Assembly: GCA_937922005.1 (NCBI GenBank)
Contig: CAKZWV010000004.1
Coordinates: 1 to 64,000 of the forward strand
DNA: 64,000 bases
Reading direction: 5' to 3'
From: an uncultured Clostridia bacterium
Lineage (GTDB): Bacteria > Bacillota > Clostridia > Saccharofermentanales > DTU023
Shown here: in pieces, positions 7,063-15,939 of the stretch
How positions within the stretch are numbered: the stretch's first letter is position 1
Layout of the letters: each line of letters begins with the position of its first letter
Notes under the pieces: generated by a model
What the model was told of the DNA's origin: nothing
Databases searched by the model: none
What the model saw: only the letters and a program-made list of their open reading frames with translations
Position numbers and translations under genes: made by a program

Positions 7063-9198
7063 ATGAACCGTACAAGATCACTTTCCATTTTCTTGGCCTT
7101 GGCGATGACCGCAACGAGCTCCTTAGGCCTAGTTGGTTGTGCGAAAAAGAAAAATCCCCAGTTGGCTCCTGATGTTACACCAGTGTCCTATACGACAAGC
7201 CCTCAGCGGCCGGAAGGGGCAAATAATAACCCTGTTCCGGTGGAAGACGACCAAGTCAGTGCTCCTGCAGCGGAGACCCCTTCGGGAGACCAAGAGACCG
7301 CTACGCCGGATCAGGGTGCCCAAACCGACGCACCTGCTGTCTTTATTCCTGAGGCACCCCATCCGCCTATTTCGGATGACCCGGAGGATGCGGATCAGAC
7401 CTACAATATTTCTGTGGAAGTTATGCCTGAAGCCATTGACCCCTGGGGCTCGAGTGAGTCTTATGCAACGGCGATCATTCGTTCTTGCTATCAGCCCTTG
7501 TTAGGGATCAAGGAGGATGATCAATTTGAGCAGCGTTTCTACTATGCGGCTGCGCAGAGTTATGAAGTTTCTCCTGACGCCTTGACCTATACCTTCCACC
7601 TGCGTCCGGAAGCCAAGTGGAGCGATGGAGTTCCTGTGACTGCCAAGCACTTTGTGGACGGCTTCCATCATCTCTTTAGTCCTGGCCTCAATGCCCCTTA
7701 TATCGAGTTTTATAAAGATATTAAAAATGGCGAGAAGGTGGCTGCTGCCCAGTTGCCACCGGAAAAGCTTGGCGTGTCGGCTGTGGATGATTTGACCTTA
7801 AAAATTGAACTAGAAGAGCCAAGCTCGACCTTCTTAAATGCCTGTGCTCTGCCAGCTGCCTCCCCTTATCGTAAGGATAAGATGGATCTCTGGCAGGGAA
7901 AATTAGGGAAGAGCACCGATACTATTTTGTCGAATGGTCCTTACGTCATGACACAATGGACCCCAGAGCAGATTACCCTTGAAAAGAATGCTTACTTCTA
8001 TGGGGCAGATCGGGTGGCTATGGGACCCATCAACATCTATCATATGGATGATTTTAATGAGGAAAGAGATGCCTTCTTGCAGGGGAAAATTGATACCTTC
8101 GGCTTTTATAACGATGAAGTCAAAGATCTCTTCTCGAAAAATCCCCATATCCAATATTATAACCGTCAATCTCCCTCTTTGACCTTCCTTTTCTTTGACT
8201 GCACCAAGTCTAATGTCAGTAACCCCAAGATGCGGAAGGCTATGGCCCTGTGTCTAGACAACGATGACATCAATAATAAGCTGTGGGACGGATCCTATGT
8301 GGGTGCTACTGGCTGGATTCCTAACCAGGTCTATGTCGGCAACCTAGAATACCGGAAAAATACGCCTCCCTATTTAAGCCAATTGAAGAAGCAAAACCTA
8401 GATCCTCGGGCCCTCTTCATCCAAGGCATGCAGGAAGCAGGTTTAGGCGACGATCCTTCCACCATCACGATCACCTTTACAACGGTTCCTGGTGGTTGGT
8501 ACCAAGACTTTGCTGCCTATTTGGGCAAGGCTTTCAAAGAGAAGATCGGTATTAATTTGGCACACCAGTCTTTTGAGTGGGATGCCTTCCAGAAGGAACT
8601 GACCCAAGGAAACGTAGAAATGGGGATGATGGGCTGGACCTCTGAATTGATTGAGCCCTATGCCTTGATGTCTATTCAGACCACCCTGGGAAATAAGGTC
8701 CTTGGAACCAACTGGTCTAACCAAGATTTCGACAGCCTGGTGCAGAAAGCGAAAGTTACCTGGGATGAGAATGAGCGTCTTCAGTATTACCAACAGGCTG
8801 AGCAAATTCTCATGGATGAAATGCCCGTTATTCCTGTAGAATTCTGGAGAGATCACTATTTCTTCATGGATTATTTGAAGAATCAAGACTGGGCAAGCTT
8901 TGGTACTCTGAATTTCTCGGCTGGCTATATCGCTGGAAAAGAAGCTAGTGTCAAGGAATCCCTTGAGATCTTTAAGAACACGATTACCCCCTATCTCCAA
9001 GAACAAGATAAGAAGCAAGAGGGTAATCAGGAAGGTGCTTCTGAAGAGCCTTCAGGTGATGATAGCCAGACGGCAGATGCCCAAGAGACTTCGGCGGGAA
9101 CGGAAGCGGCGGAAAGTACAGGCTCAGATCCCTTTGAGCTTGTGAGTACGCCTACCGGGGAAAGTGAAGCATCTCCTTCAACAGAACCCAGCAAATAG
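7063..9198 (+). CDS. Oligopeptide ABC transporter substrate-binding lipoprotein (SBP family 5), copy 2
   Basis: 711 residues; signal peptide with lipobox LVGC (Cys ~26), then an acidic Pro/Glu/Asp linker to about residue 115. The binding domain parallels copy 1: PEAIDPWGSS, YTFHLRPEAKWSDG, NGPYVMTQW, LEKNAYFYG, IPVEFW. It adds a 60-residue acidic Gln/Glu/Ser tail (EQDKKQEGNQEG onward) that copy 1 lacks. The ribosome site is TGGAGG, 7 bases before the ATG. It shares the leader pattern VTPVSYTTSPQRP with copy 1 (VVTYTTSPSRP), which supports recent common origin. Peptide uptake is the family function; the specific ligand is unknown, and no partner permease is seen. Confidence 0.9.
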   Translation: MNRTRSLSIFLALAMTATSSLGLVGCAKKKNPQLAPDVTPVSYTTSPQRPEGANNNPVPVEDDQVSAPAAETPSGDQETATPDQGAQTDAPAVFIPEAPHPPISDDPEDADQTYNISVEVMPEAIDPWGSSESYATAIIRSCYQPLLGIKEDDQFEQRFYYAAAQSYEVSPDALTYTFHLRPEAKWSDGVPVTAKHFVDGFHHLFSPGLNAPYIEFYKDIKNGEKVAAAQLPPEKLGVSAVDDLTLKIELEEPSSTFLNACALPAASPYRKDKMDLWQGKLGKSTDTILSNGPYVMTQWTPEQITLEKNAYFYGADRVAMGPINIYHMDDFNEERDAFLQGKIDTFGFYNDEVKDLFSKNPHIQYYNRQSPSLTFLFFDCTKSNVSNPKMRKAMALCLDNDDINNKLWDGSYVGATGWIPNQVYVGNLEYRKNTPPYLSQLKKQNLDPRALFIQGMQEAGLGDDPSTITITFTTVPGGWYQDFAAYLGKAFKEKIGINLAHQSFEWDAFQKELTQGNVEMGMMGWTSELIEPYALMSIQTTLGNKVLGTNWSNQDFDSLVQKAKVTWDENERLQYYQQAEQILMDEMPVIPVEFWRDHYFFMDYLKNQDWASFGTLNFSAGYIAGKEASVKESLEIFKNTITPYLQEQDKKQEGNQEGASEEPSGDDSQTADAQETSAGTEAAESTGSDPFELVSTPTGESEASPSTEPSK

Positions 9199-9301
9199 TC
9201 CCTAATCGGACCTGTCATCAGCCCCTTAGGGCTTTACATTTTAAGATGTCTAGCTTATACTGTGATTAGGTTTTCATAACTAAGCTTAATATCTTAGATA
9301 T

Positions 9302-9332
9302 AGGAGCAGCGGTTAAGCGGCTCCTTTTTTTT
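9302..9332 (+). terminator. Terminator after the binding-protein pair
   Basis: AGGAGC / GCTCCT stem with a 12-base loop and eight T. It separates this unit from the rimP operon. A dispersed-motif copy (9377-9388) sits between it and rimP, 19 bases before the TTG start. Confidence 0.8.
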
Positions 9333-9407
9333 AGCCAGATGACTAGGCGGGATCAGGGGCCAGAGAGGCCTAGTCTGGGAGTATTTGCTGGCCCATAGGA
9401 GGAAATT

Positions 9408-9884
9408 TTGCCCAAACATGACCGTATGAACGCCCAGGAAGAGGGTATTTTTGCCCTGGTGCAACCCTTATCTCCCTTTCAGGAGCTCGACGTCTATCTG
9501 GTGAGTGTGAAGATTCAGACCCATGAAGGGAAACGCCTGGTTCTTTACTGTGATCGCCTGGGTGGGGGCATCGATTTTGATACTCTGACCGAGCTCAGTC
9601 GCCGCTTAGACCCTCTCCTTGAAAGGACCTTGCCAAGCTATGACTATGACTTTTTTGATCTCAGTTCCCCCGGGGCGGAGCGCTATCTAGGCACCCCGAT
9701 CGAATATGAGGTTTATGCTCAGACCGAGGTCCAGGTAAAGTTATATGAAGGCTGGGAAGATTGGCCGAAGGAATTTACGGCCCTGCTTCTCGGCGCTAAG
9801 GATGGGACGGTTGGCTTTGCATTTCAAGGAAAAGAAGCTTGGATTCCAGAGGAACAGGTGGTTTATCTAAGGCGCTTTCTTTAG
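9408..9884 (+). CDS. rimP: Ribosome maturation factor RimP
   Basis: 158 residues, usual length. It starts at TTG with AGGAGG 5 bases upstream; the ATGs at 9418 and 9426 have no better site. It contains the RimP signature region YDFFDLSSPGAERYL, equivalent to the common (L/V)EVSSPG(L/I)DRPL, and a C-terminal SH3-like barrel region. RimP acts in 30S subunit assembly. It is the first gene of rimP-nusA-ylxR-infB-rbfA, the standard bacterial order, which makes the identification firm despite modest sequence conservation. Confidence 0.88.
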   Translation: MPKHDRMNAQEEGIFALVQPLSPFQELDVYLVSVKIQTHEGKRLVLYCDRLGGGIDFDTLTELSRRLDPLLERTLPSYDYDFFDLSSPGAERYLGTPIEYEVYAQTEVQVKLYEGWEDWPKEFTALLLGAKDGTVGFAFQGKEAWIPEEQVVYLRRFL

Positions 9885-9996
9885 CATTGGAGTGGTTAGG
9901 ATTTGAGAGGCAGTTTTTATTGAAGGGGCTTCCTTTGAGATCTTGACAGCAACAATTAGGAGCTAAGGATATTATGGAGGAAATGAGGGAGAAAAC

Positions 9997-11466
9997 ATGG
10001 ATGAGACGATAGATATAGAGCAGAATCAAGAGCTGGGCACAGAGGTCTCGGCTGCCGGTGATCCTTTGGATACAGCTGGCCTTGCGAAGGCTGACGCCTT
10101 CGTAGAGCAGGAGGAAGATTCCTATGAGAATGAGGCCGAGATAGAAGAAACGGTGACCGTTGACGCTGACCAGCAGGCTAGTTTTGAACATGATGAAAAT
10201 GCTCCCGTCAACCAGGAGCGTCTGGCAGCCCTGCGTGCCTTAGCTGAGGAGAGGGGCATTGATCCAGAAATCCTCTTTAAAGCGATTGAAGAAGCTATGG
10301 TATCGGCTTGTAAGCGGGAGTTTGAGTCCAAAAACCTCGAGGTCGTGGCAGAATTTGACCGGGTTACTGGGGCAGTCCACGTCTACCTCATCAAGACTGT
10401 GGTGGATGAGGTGACCGATGAGGTGAGCGAAGTAGCCTTAGCCGATGTGGATTATTCTAATGCCAGTGTAGGTGACCAGGTCTACGTAGAGATTGGCTTT
10501 GAGCACTTGGGAAGATTTGCAGCCCAGGCAGGAAAAAATGTCATTGCTCAAGCCATTCAGAACGCCGAAAAAGAAATGATCCAGCAAGAATACTCGGACA
10601 AAATTGGGGAATTGGTCTATGGGATTGTGCAGAATTCCGACCGCCGAGAGACGATCATTGCCATGGGACGGGCGGAGGCTATTTTGCCCCACAACCAGCA
10701 GTCTTCTTTGGATCACTATGATTTTAATAAGCGGATGCGCTTTTTAGTCATGAAGGTGGATGAGCGGCGTGATCACCCTGTTATTCTAGTATCAAGGAGC
10801 TCGCCAGATCTCGTAAAAAAACTCTTTGAGGCTGAGGTCCCTGAGATTATTAGTGGGCCGGTCCAAATCATCTCCATTGCTCGGGAGGCTGGTTCCAGGA
10901 CCAAAATGGCGGTCTATTCTCAAGATCCCCATGTTGATCCTCTGGGGGCTTGCGTGGGCCAGCGGGGCTCTCGAGTTCAGAGCGTCATTGCTGAACTTGG
11001 TGGGGAAAAGATTGATATTATCTTATGGAGTGATGATTTGCCTACCTTTATTCAAAACGCTCTAAGTCCAGCCAAAACTACAAAAGTGATTGTCTTTCCA
11101 GAGACCAAGTCTTGTCGGGTAGTTGTGCCGGATGATCAACTATCTCTTGCTATTGGTAAATCTGGACAGAATGCCCGCCTGGCTGCCAAGTTAACAGGCT
11201 GGAAGATTGATATCAAGAGCGAAAGCCAGTATCTCCACCTTTTCTTGGAGCAGATGTCAGCCACTGATGCTGATCTAGACCATTCAGGCGACGTGGAGCC
11301 TGTGGACAATGAAAGTCAGCAAGAAGCCCCCGCTACTGATCTTATGACAGATTTAGCCTCGGCGACGGATTTAGCCCCATCGACTGATTCTGCTGCGGAG
11401 CCAGCTTTAGAGCCTGAGACTGCGTCTGAAGCGGAGAGGCCTTCCGACCCGGCCGACCTAGGCTAG
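9997..11466 (+). CDS. nusA: Transcription elongation/termination factor NusA
   Basis: 489 residues. After an acidic N-terminal extension of ~70 residues, unusual for the family, the NusA N-domain begins (ERLAALRALAEERGIDPEI). It is followed by the S1 domain (GELVYGIVQNSDRRETII), KH1 (DPLGACVGQRGSRVQSVI, with the DPVGACVG signature) and KH2 (LAIGKSGQNARLAAKLTGW). A second acidic low-complexity tail of ~75 residues ends the protein; the AR repeats of proteobacterial NusA are absent, as is usual in Firmicutes. NusA binds RNA polymerase and nascent RNA and affects pausing, termination and antitermination. It lies in the rimP operon. Confidence 0.96.
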   Translation: MDETIDIEQNQELGTEVSAAGDPLDTAGLAKADAFVEQEEDSYENEAEIEETVTVDADQQASFEHDENAPVNQERLAALRALAEERGIDPEILFKAIEEAMVSACKREFESKNLEVVAEFDRVTGAVHVYLIKTVVDEVTDEVSEVALADVDYSNASVGDQVYVEIGFEHLGRFAAQAGKNVIAQAIQNAEKEMIQQEYSDKIGELVYGIVQNSDRRETIIAMGRAEAILPHNQQSSLDHYDFNKRMRFLVMKVDERRDHPVILVSRSSPDLVKKLFEAEVPEIISGPVQIISIAREAGSRTKMAVYSQDPHVDPLGACVGQRGSRVQSVIAELGGEKIDIILWSDDLPTFIQNALSPAKTTKVIVFPETKSCRVVVPDDQLSLAIGKSGQNARLAAKLTGWKIDIKSESQYLHLFLEQMSATDADLDHSGDVEPVDNESQQEAPATDLMTDLASATDLAPSTDSAAEPALEPETASEAERPSDPADLG

Positions 11467-11486
11467 GAGACCTAACGACGTCGAGG

Positions 11487-11765
11487 ATGACGGGCATGAA
11501 CCAAAGACTCTGTGTTGTTTGTCGGACGCAAAAAGATCGTCAAGACCTGATTCGGGTGGTCCGCTACCGTGGTCAGATCAAGGTTGATTGGCAACAGAAA
11601 GCGGATGGCCGAGGTGCCTATGTGTGTAGGGAAGGGGCCTGTCTCCAAAATCGACGTTTGGAGCCTTGTCTAGCTAGGGCCCTCCACGGACCGGTGCCAG
11701 CCGATACGATGGACATCCTGCGCAATGTAGGGGATCTGAATTCGGAGAAAAGCAATTTCTTGTAG
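11487..11765 (+). CDS. ylxR: YlxR (RnpM) family RNA-binding protein
   Basis: 92 residues with the YlxR signature RLCVVCRTQKDRQDLIRVVR and GRGAYVCREGACL. The family is nucleic-acid-binding; in B. subtilis the protein is reported to associate with RNase P and is also called RnpM. Either the ATG at 11487 or the one at 11496 could start it; the GAGG at 11481 suits the second better. It sits between nusA and infB as usual, but the L7Ae-like ylxQ gene that often follows it in Firmicutes is missing. Instead there are 112 noncoding bases (or 217 to the infB start) with a weak CCCTGG/CCAGGG dyad. Confidence 0.88.
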   Translation: MTGMNQRLCVVCRTQKDRQDLIRVVRYRGQIKVDWQQKADGRGAYVCREGACLQNRRLEPCLARALHGPVPADTMDILRNVGDLNSEKSNFL

Positions 11766-11982
11766 GAAGACCCTATGCTGGAACCCCCTGGTCATGGCTG
11801 GTCCCTGGAAAAATAGCTTCCCAGGGAGGAAAATGCTTTTCCCCTGGGTCCTTTGCTAAAACACCCCTTCCATAGCTTTGCGCTTTCGAGGGGAATTCAT
11901 TACAATAAACTTTATAAAATCAAGGCGAATCAATCAGAAAAACGCCTATAGCCGGAGCAGAATAAGAGGAAGAGGAGGCTTT

Positions 11983-14900
11983 ATGGCTGCGAACAAAAAT
12001 GAAAAGCAGGAGGAGAATGTAGAGTTGAAAGAAGATCAGACTCAATCGAATGCAAAGACGCCGACCGAAGAGAAAGGCCGCGACCAAAGCAAGGGAGGAA
12101 AGAAGCGTAAGACCCGCCTCTTGCAAAAGACTCCTGGCATTTCCCAGCCTATTCCGGGAAAAATTGCCAAGATTGTAAAAAAGGTAGTGGCTCCTCATTC
12201 CGAGGATAACAATGAGCTGAAGGCGGACCCTGGCCAAACGGCAGGTGTTTCATCGGCTTCCAAGCCCACTCAAGGCTCCAGTAAAGAAGCAGCTGCTGTA
12301 GTAGAAAACAAAGCCGCAGCTGCTATGAATGTGGTATCTTCTTCTGCTCCTGTCCAAGAGGCCAAGAGCCAAGGAGAGAGCTCGGCTGCCAAGCCCCCTG
12401 TTTCGCAGACCTCTGCCGAGCGAGCGGATACCAAGTCGCAAGACAAGTCGACAGAAAAACCTGCCGAAAAGTTAGTTAAAAAACCTGCCGAGCAGGCTGT
12501 AGCTCAAGAAAGCCCAGCGGTCAAGGCTGATGATCAGGGTAGCAGCAAGGCTGAAAATAAAACCACAGGCCAGGCAGCAGAGAAGGCTAGTGAGGCCCAG
12601 GTTCTGGCAAAGACCCCTGCCCCTGCGGATAAAAAAACTTCTAGCCAGGAGACCACTAGCCCTACTCTTCGCACTCAAGAAGGCAAGCAGAAGAATGAGG
12701 AAGCAAGTCGCCCGAGTTCTCCCTCGGTTTTCCAGGAACCAAAGCAGTCAAGCTCTGCACCTCTGGGATCAGCCCCTGCAGCATCCTCTTCGGCGGCCAG
12801 CTTAAGCTCTGCACCAGGGACAGCGACTTCCGTGCGCACGGACGAGGGACTTCGGGGTGGAGTAGAAAATAGAAGGGCAAGCGCCGCAGAAAACGCCGAG
12901 AAGAGAGAATATGCTAAAGATCGGTCCGCAAGGTCTTCCCACCGATCCGATCGGAGCAGCTCTCGGAAGAGAGAAGGCGAAGAGAAGCGCTTTGCCACTA
13001 AATCGATTTCCCAGGGTGTCCTGGATTCTTCTGCGGAAATCAAGAAAAAGGAGGACGGGCCCAAGGCTGCGGCACCAGGCCCCAGAGTCCTCGTTGACGA
13101 AGGTATTACCGTCCCTTCGAGCGCCAAATTTAACGTTATCCGTCCTCAAGAGGGGAGTTACCTGGGGAGCGACGCAGATAAGCCAAACTTTGTAAAAAGA
13201 GGTGATTACAAACCTTATCCTGGGAGAGGGTCTCGGCCTAGCTCTCGTTTTTCTAAGCCGGGCTCCCGTTTTTCACAGGGCGACCGGCCGTCAAGCCTAG
13301 GGTTCGGACGGAAGCCTGAGTTCCAAAAAGACGAGGATGAGGATCAGAAGCCGAAATTCCGGAGGAAAATCCGGTCCAAGGGCCCCTCTGACATGCCTGA
13401 AGTAGAATTTGCCAAGTCGGCAGCGAGTAGAAAGCGGAGCGATCGCTTCTCGAAGAACCGTGACCGGGATAAGAGCCGCTACCGTGACTTTACCTCCGAA
13501 GAGGCAGAGCTGGCTTTTGACATCATGAACCGGGATCGGAAAAAGCAAAGAGAGCGGGCTAGGACGAAAGCCAAGCCTAAGAAAGAAGAAACCTTAGTGA
13601 TCTTTGATGGCATTACGGTGAAAGAGTTGGCAAAGGCCATGGACCGACCTGCGACAGATGTCATTAAGACATTACTAGGCTTAGGGGCTTCGGCCACCAT
13701 GAACCAGAGCCTAGATTTTGAGACTTGTGCCATTGTGGCCGAAGAAATGGGCTATAAGGTCGAAAAGGACCAGTCCGATGATGTAGAGAATCTCATCGAT
13801 ATTCAAGATGAAGAAAAAGACTTGATTTCTCGGCCGCCGATTGTGGCGGTTATGGGTCACGTTGACCACGGGAAGACTTCGCTCTTAGACTATATTCGGG
13901 ATGCCCAGGTTACAGAGCAAGAGCCAGGGGGCATTACCCAAGCTCTTGGTGCTTATACAGCTAAAATTGGGGATAAGATGATTACCTTCATTGATACCCC
14001 AGGCCATGAGGCTTTCTCTACCATGAGAGCCCGGGGTGCTCAGGTAACCGACCTGGCCATCCTCATCATTGCGGCTGACGATGGGGTTAAGCCTCAGACT
14101 TTGGAAGCCCTCGCCCATATTAAGGCAGCGGGCACCAGATTTATGGTCGTTATCAATAAGATTGACCGCCTACAAGACAAGGAAAAGCTTACCCAGGCAG
14201 TCGAACGTATTAAAGCAGACCTCTCTCAGGCAAGCTCTGAAGACGACTTCTACGGCGGAGGGATAACCATGGTCGAGGTTTCCGCCAAGACCGGACAAAA
14301 TATGGATGAACTCCTGTCAATGATTCTCTTAGAGGCTGAGGTGATGGAGCTCAAGGCCAATCCTAACCGCCCTGGCGTAGGAACCATTTTAGAATCTAGC
14401 TTGGATAAGAGCCGGGGTCCTGTGGCCAGCGTCCTGGTCTCCAATGGAACATTTGCTCGCAGAGACTTCGTGGCAGCAGGTCAGTCCTATGGGCGGATCC
14501 GTTCCCTTACCAGTGACCGTGGCAAGCGGCTAAAAGAGGTAACGCCTTCGATGCCGGTTGAGTTGATCGGGCTTACCCTCTTACCCGAGGCAGGTGACGT
14601 CATCTACGTCATGGAGAGCCTCGATAAGGCCAAAGAATATGCAACTAAGTATGCGGAGCGTAACCGGACAGCCAGTCGCCTTGCCGAACTCAATGAGTCG
14701 AATGCCCTCACCCTAGATCACCTGGCTGCGGACCTGGAAAAAATGGATAAAAAAGAACTGAAGATCATTTTGAAGGGCGATGTCCAAGGCAGTGTGGAAG
14801 CCCTTACGAAGGATCTGAAAGATCTTTCTACCGATGAGATTGAGGTCAAGATTATCTATTCTGCAGTTGGTGGGATCAATGAGTCCGATGTCACCTTGGC

Positions 14901-15378
14901 TCGTAGTTCCAATGCCTATATTGTGGGCTTTAATGTGGCGGCCAATGCAGACGTCCGTAAGACTGCCCAGTCCTTAGGGGTGGCTTTGAATATCTATGAC
15001 GTCATCTACAATGCTACCGATGCAGTCCAGCAGGCCATCCTAGGTCTAGCTTCCCCCACCTATCAGGAAGTTCGCTATGGGTCTGCCCAGGTACGTGAAA
15101 TCTACAAATCTTCCTCCGTCGGTGTCATTGCCGGCTGTTATGTCGATGACGGGAAAATCCTCCGCAATGCGAGAGTCCGCTTGATTCGTGGCGGTAAAGT
15201 CATCTATACCGGTGTATTGGGTGGTCTAAAGCGTTTCCAAGATGATGCCAAAGAGGTGGCAAAGGGCTACGAGTGCGGAATCAATATCCAGAATTACAAT
15301 GACATTAAGGTGGAAGATGTCATCGAGTGTTTTGGCGAGGAAGAAGTCAAGCAAGGAGAGGAGCCTTCTAGGAAATAA
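11983..15378 (+). CDS. infB: Translation initiation factor IF-2
   Basis: 1131 residues from the ATG at 11983, chosen for its AGAGGAGG site; the open frame extends 105 bases further up without a ribosome site. The first ~500 residues are a Lys/Ser/Ala/Glu-rich disordered region, much longer than in B. subtilis IF-2. Then come an IF2_N-type module (VKELAKAMDRPATDVIKTLL, ~545) and the GTPase: G1 GHVDHGKTSLL (~624), G2 around PGGITQ, G3 DTPGHEAF, G4 NKID, and the G5 SAK motif. Domains II-IV end the protein. It places fMet-tRNA on the 30S subunit. Confidence 0.96.
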   Translation: MAANKNEKQEENVELKEDQTQSNAKTPTEEKGRDQSKGGKKRKTRLLQKTPGISQPIPGKIAKIVKKVVAPHSEDNNELKADPGQTAGVSSASKPTQGSSKEAAAVVENKAAAAMNVVSSSAPVQEAKSQGESSAAKPPVSQTSAERADTKSQDKSTEKPAEKLVKKPAEQAVAQESPAVKADDQGSSKAENKTTGQAAEKASEAQVLAKTPAPADKKTSSQETTSPTLRTQEGKQKNEEASRPSSPSVFQEPKQSSSAPLGSAPAASSSAASLSSAPGTATSVRTDEGLRGGVENRRASAAENAEKREYAKDRSARSSHRSDRSSSRKREGEEKRFATKSISQGVLDSSAEIKKKEDGPKAAAPGPRVLVDEGITVPSSAKFNVIRPQEGSYLGSDADKPNFVKRGDYKPYPGRGSRPSSRFSKPGSRFSQGDRPSSLGFGRKPEFQKDEDEDQKPKFRRKIRSKGPSDMPEVEFAKSAASRKRSDRFSKNRDRDKSRYRDFTSEEAELAFDIMNRDRKKQRERARTKAKPKKEETLVIFDGITVKELAKAMDRPATDVIKTLLGLGASATMNQSLDFETCAIVAEEMGYKVEKDQSDDVENLIDIQDEEKDLISRPPIVAVMGHVDHGKTSLLDYIRDAQVTEQEPGGITQALGAYTAKIGDKMITFIDTPGHEAFSTMRARGAQVTDLAILIIAADDGVKPQTLEALAHIKAAGTRFMVVINKIDRLQDKEKLTQAVERIKADLSQASSEDDFYGGGITMVEVSAKTGQNMDELLSMILLEAEVMELKANPNRPGVGTILESSLDKSRGPVASVLVSNGTFARRDFVAAGQSYGRIRSLTSDRGKRLKEVTPSMPVELIGLTLLPEAGDVIYVMESLDKAKEYATKYAERNRTASRLAELNESNALTLDHLAADLEKMDKKELKIILKGDVQGSVEALTKDLKDLSTDEIEVKIIYSAVGGINESDVTLARSSNAYIVGFNVAANADVRKTAQSLGVALNIYDVIYNATDAVQQAILGLASPTYQEVRYGSAQVREIYKSSSVGVIAGCYVDDGKILRNARVRLIRGGKVIYTGVLGGLKRFQDDAKEVAKGYECGINIQNYNDIKVEDVIECFGEEEVKQGEEPSRK

Positions 15379-15381
15379 GGA

Positions 15382-15939
15382 ATGCGAGGACACCAAGATT
15401 ATAATCGAGGAGACCGCATAGGAGAAGCCATAAAACGGGTGATCAGTCAGGCCTTGTTGGCGGAAATTCGAGACCCCCAACTCCCGGCCCTGGCGGTGGT
15501 AACCCGGGTTAAAATGGCCAAAGACTGCTCCCATGCTACGGTCTATGTCAATTCCTCTGGGCCGACAGGGGAGAAGGATGATTTGCTGGAGGTACTCAAT
15601 CGGGCCAAGGGCTTTTTACGGACAAAGATTGCCCATGAATTAGCCCTCCGGAAGACCCCGTCCCTGTCTTTTCGCTTGGATGAGGCGGCTGATAAGGGTC
15701 TGAAGACTATGCAATTCATTGATGAGGTATTAGCACAAGATCGGGCCAGGGCCAAGGCCCGGGGAGGCGACTTTGATGCTGAGACCCAGGGAGTGGTGGA
15801 TGCCACGGCCCAAGCCAAGACCCCGGAAGTTGAAGCTGGTGCGATGAATATCGACAACTTCGGATTATTTGCTGAAGGTGGGGATGATGAAGGTGTTGAG
15901 GCCCCAGGGCTTATGGGCGATGAGGAGTCAGAATCATGA
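15382..15939 (+). CDS. rbfA: Ribosome-binding factor A
   Basis: 185 residues; the first ~120 form the RbfA KH-like fold (RIGEAIKRVISQALLAEIRD, a typical start; ATVYVNSSG; TPSLSFRLDEAADKG matching the P.L.F..D.S...G end). An acidic extension of ~65 residues follows and is not part of the family core. RbfA helps 16S rRNA 5'-end maturation and cold adaptation. Three bases separate it from infB, and its end overlaps nrnA by 4 bases (ATGA), implying translational coupling. Confidence 0.93.
   Translation: MRGHQDYNRGDRIGEAIKRVISQALLAEIRDPQLPALAVVTRVKMAKDCSHATVYVNSSGPTGEKDDLLEVLNRAKGFLRTKIAHELALRKTPSLSFRLDEAADKGLKTMQFIDEVLAQDRARAKARGGDFDAETQGVVDATAQAKTPEVEAGAMNIDNFGLFAEGGDDEGVEAPGLMGDEESES

Noticed and set aside
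12675..13127. Long minus-strand ORF opposite infB
   Set aside because: A shadow of the low-complexity Ser/Ala/Lys coding of IF-2; no start signals, and similar shadows occur opposite other repeats.
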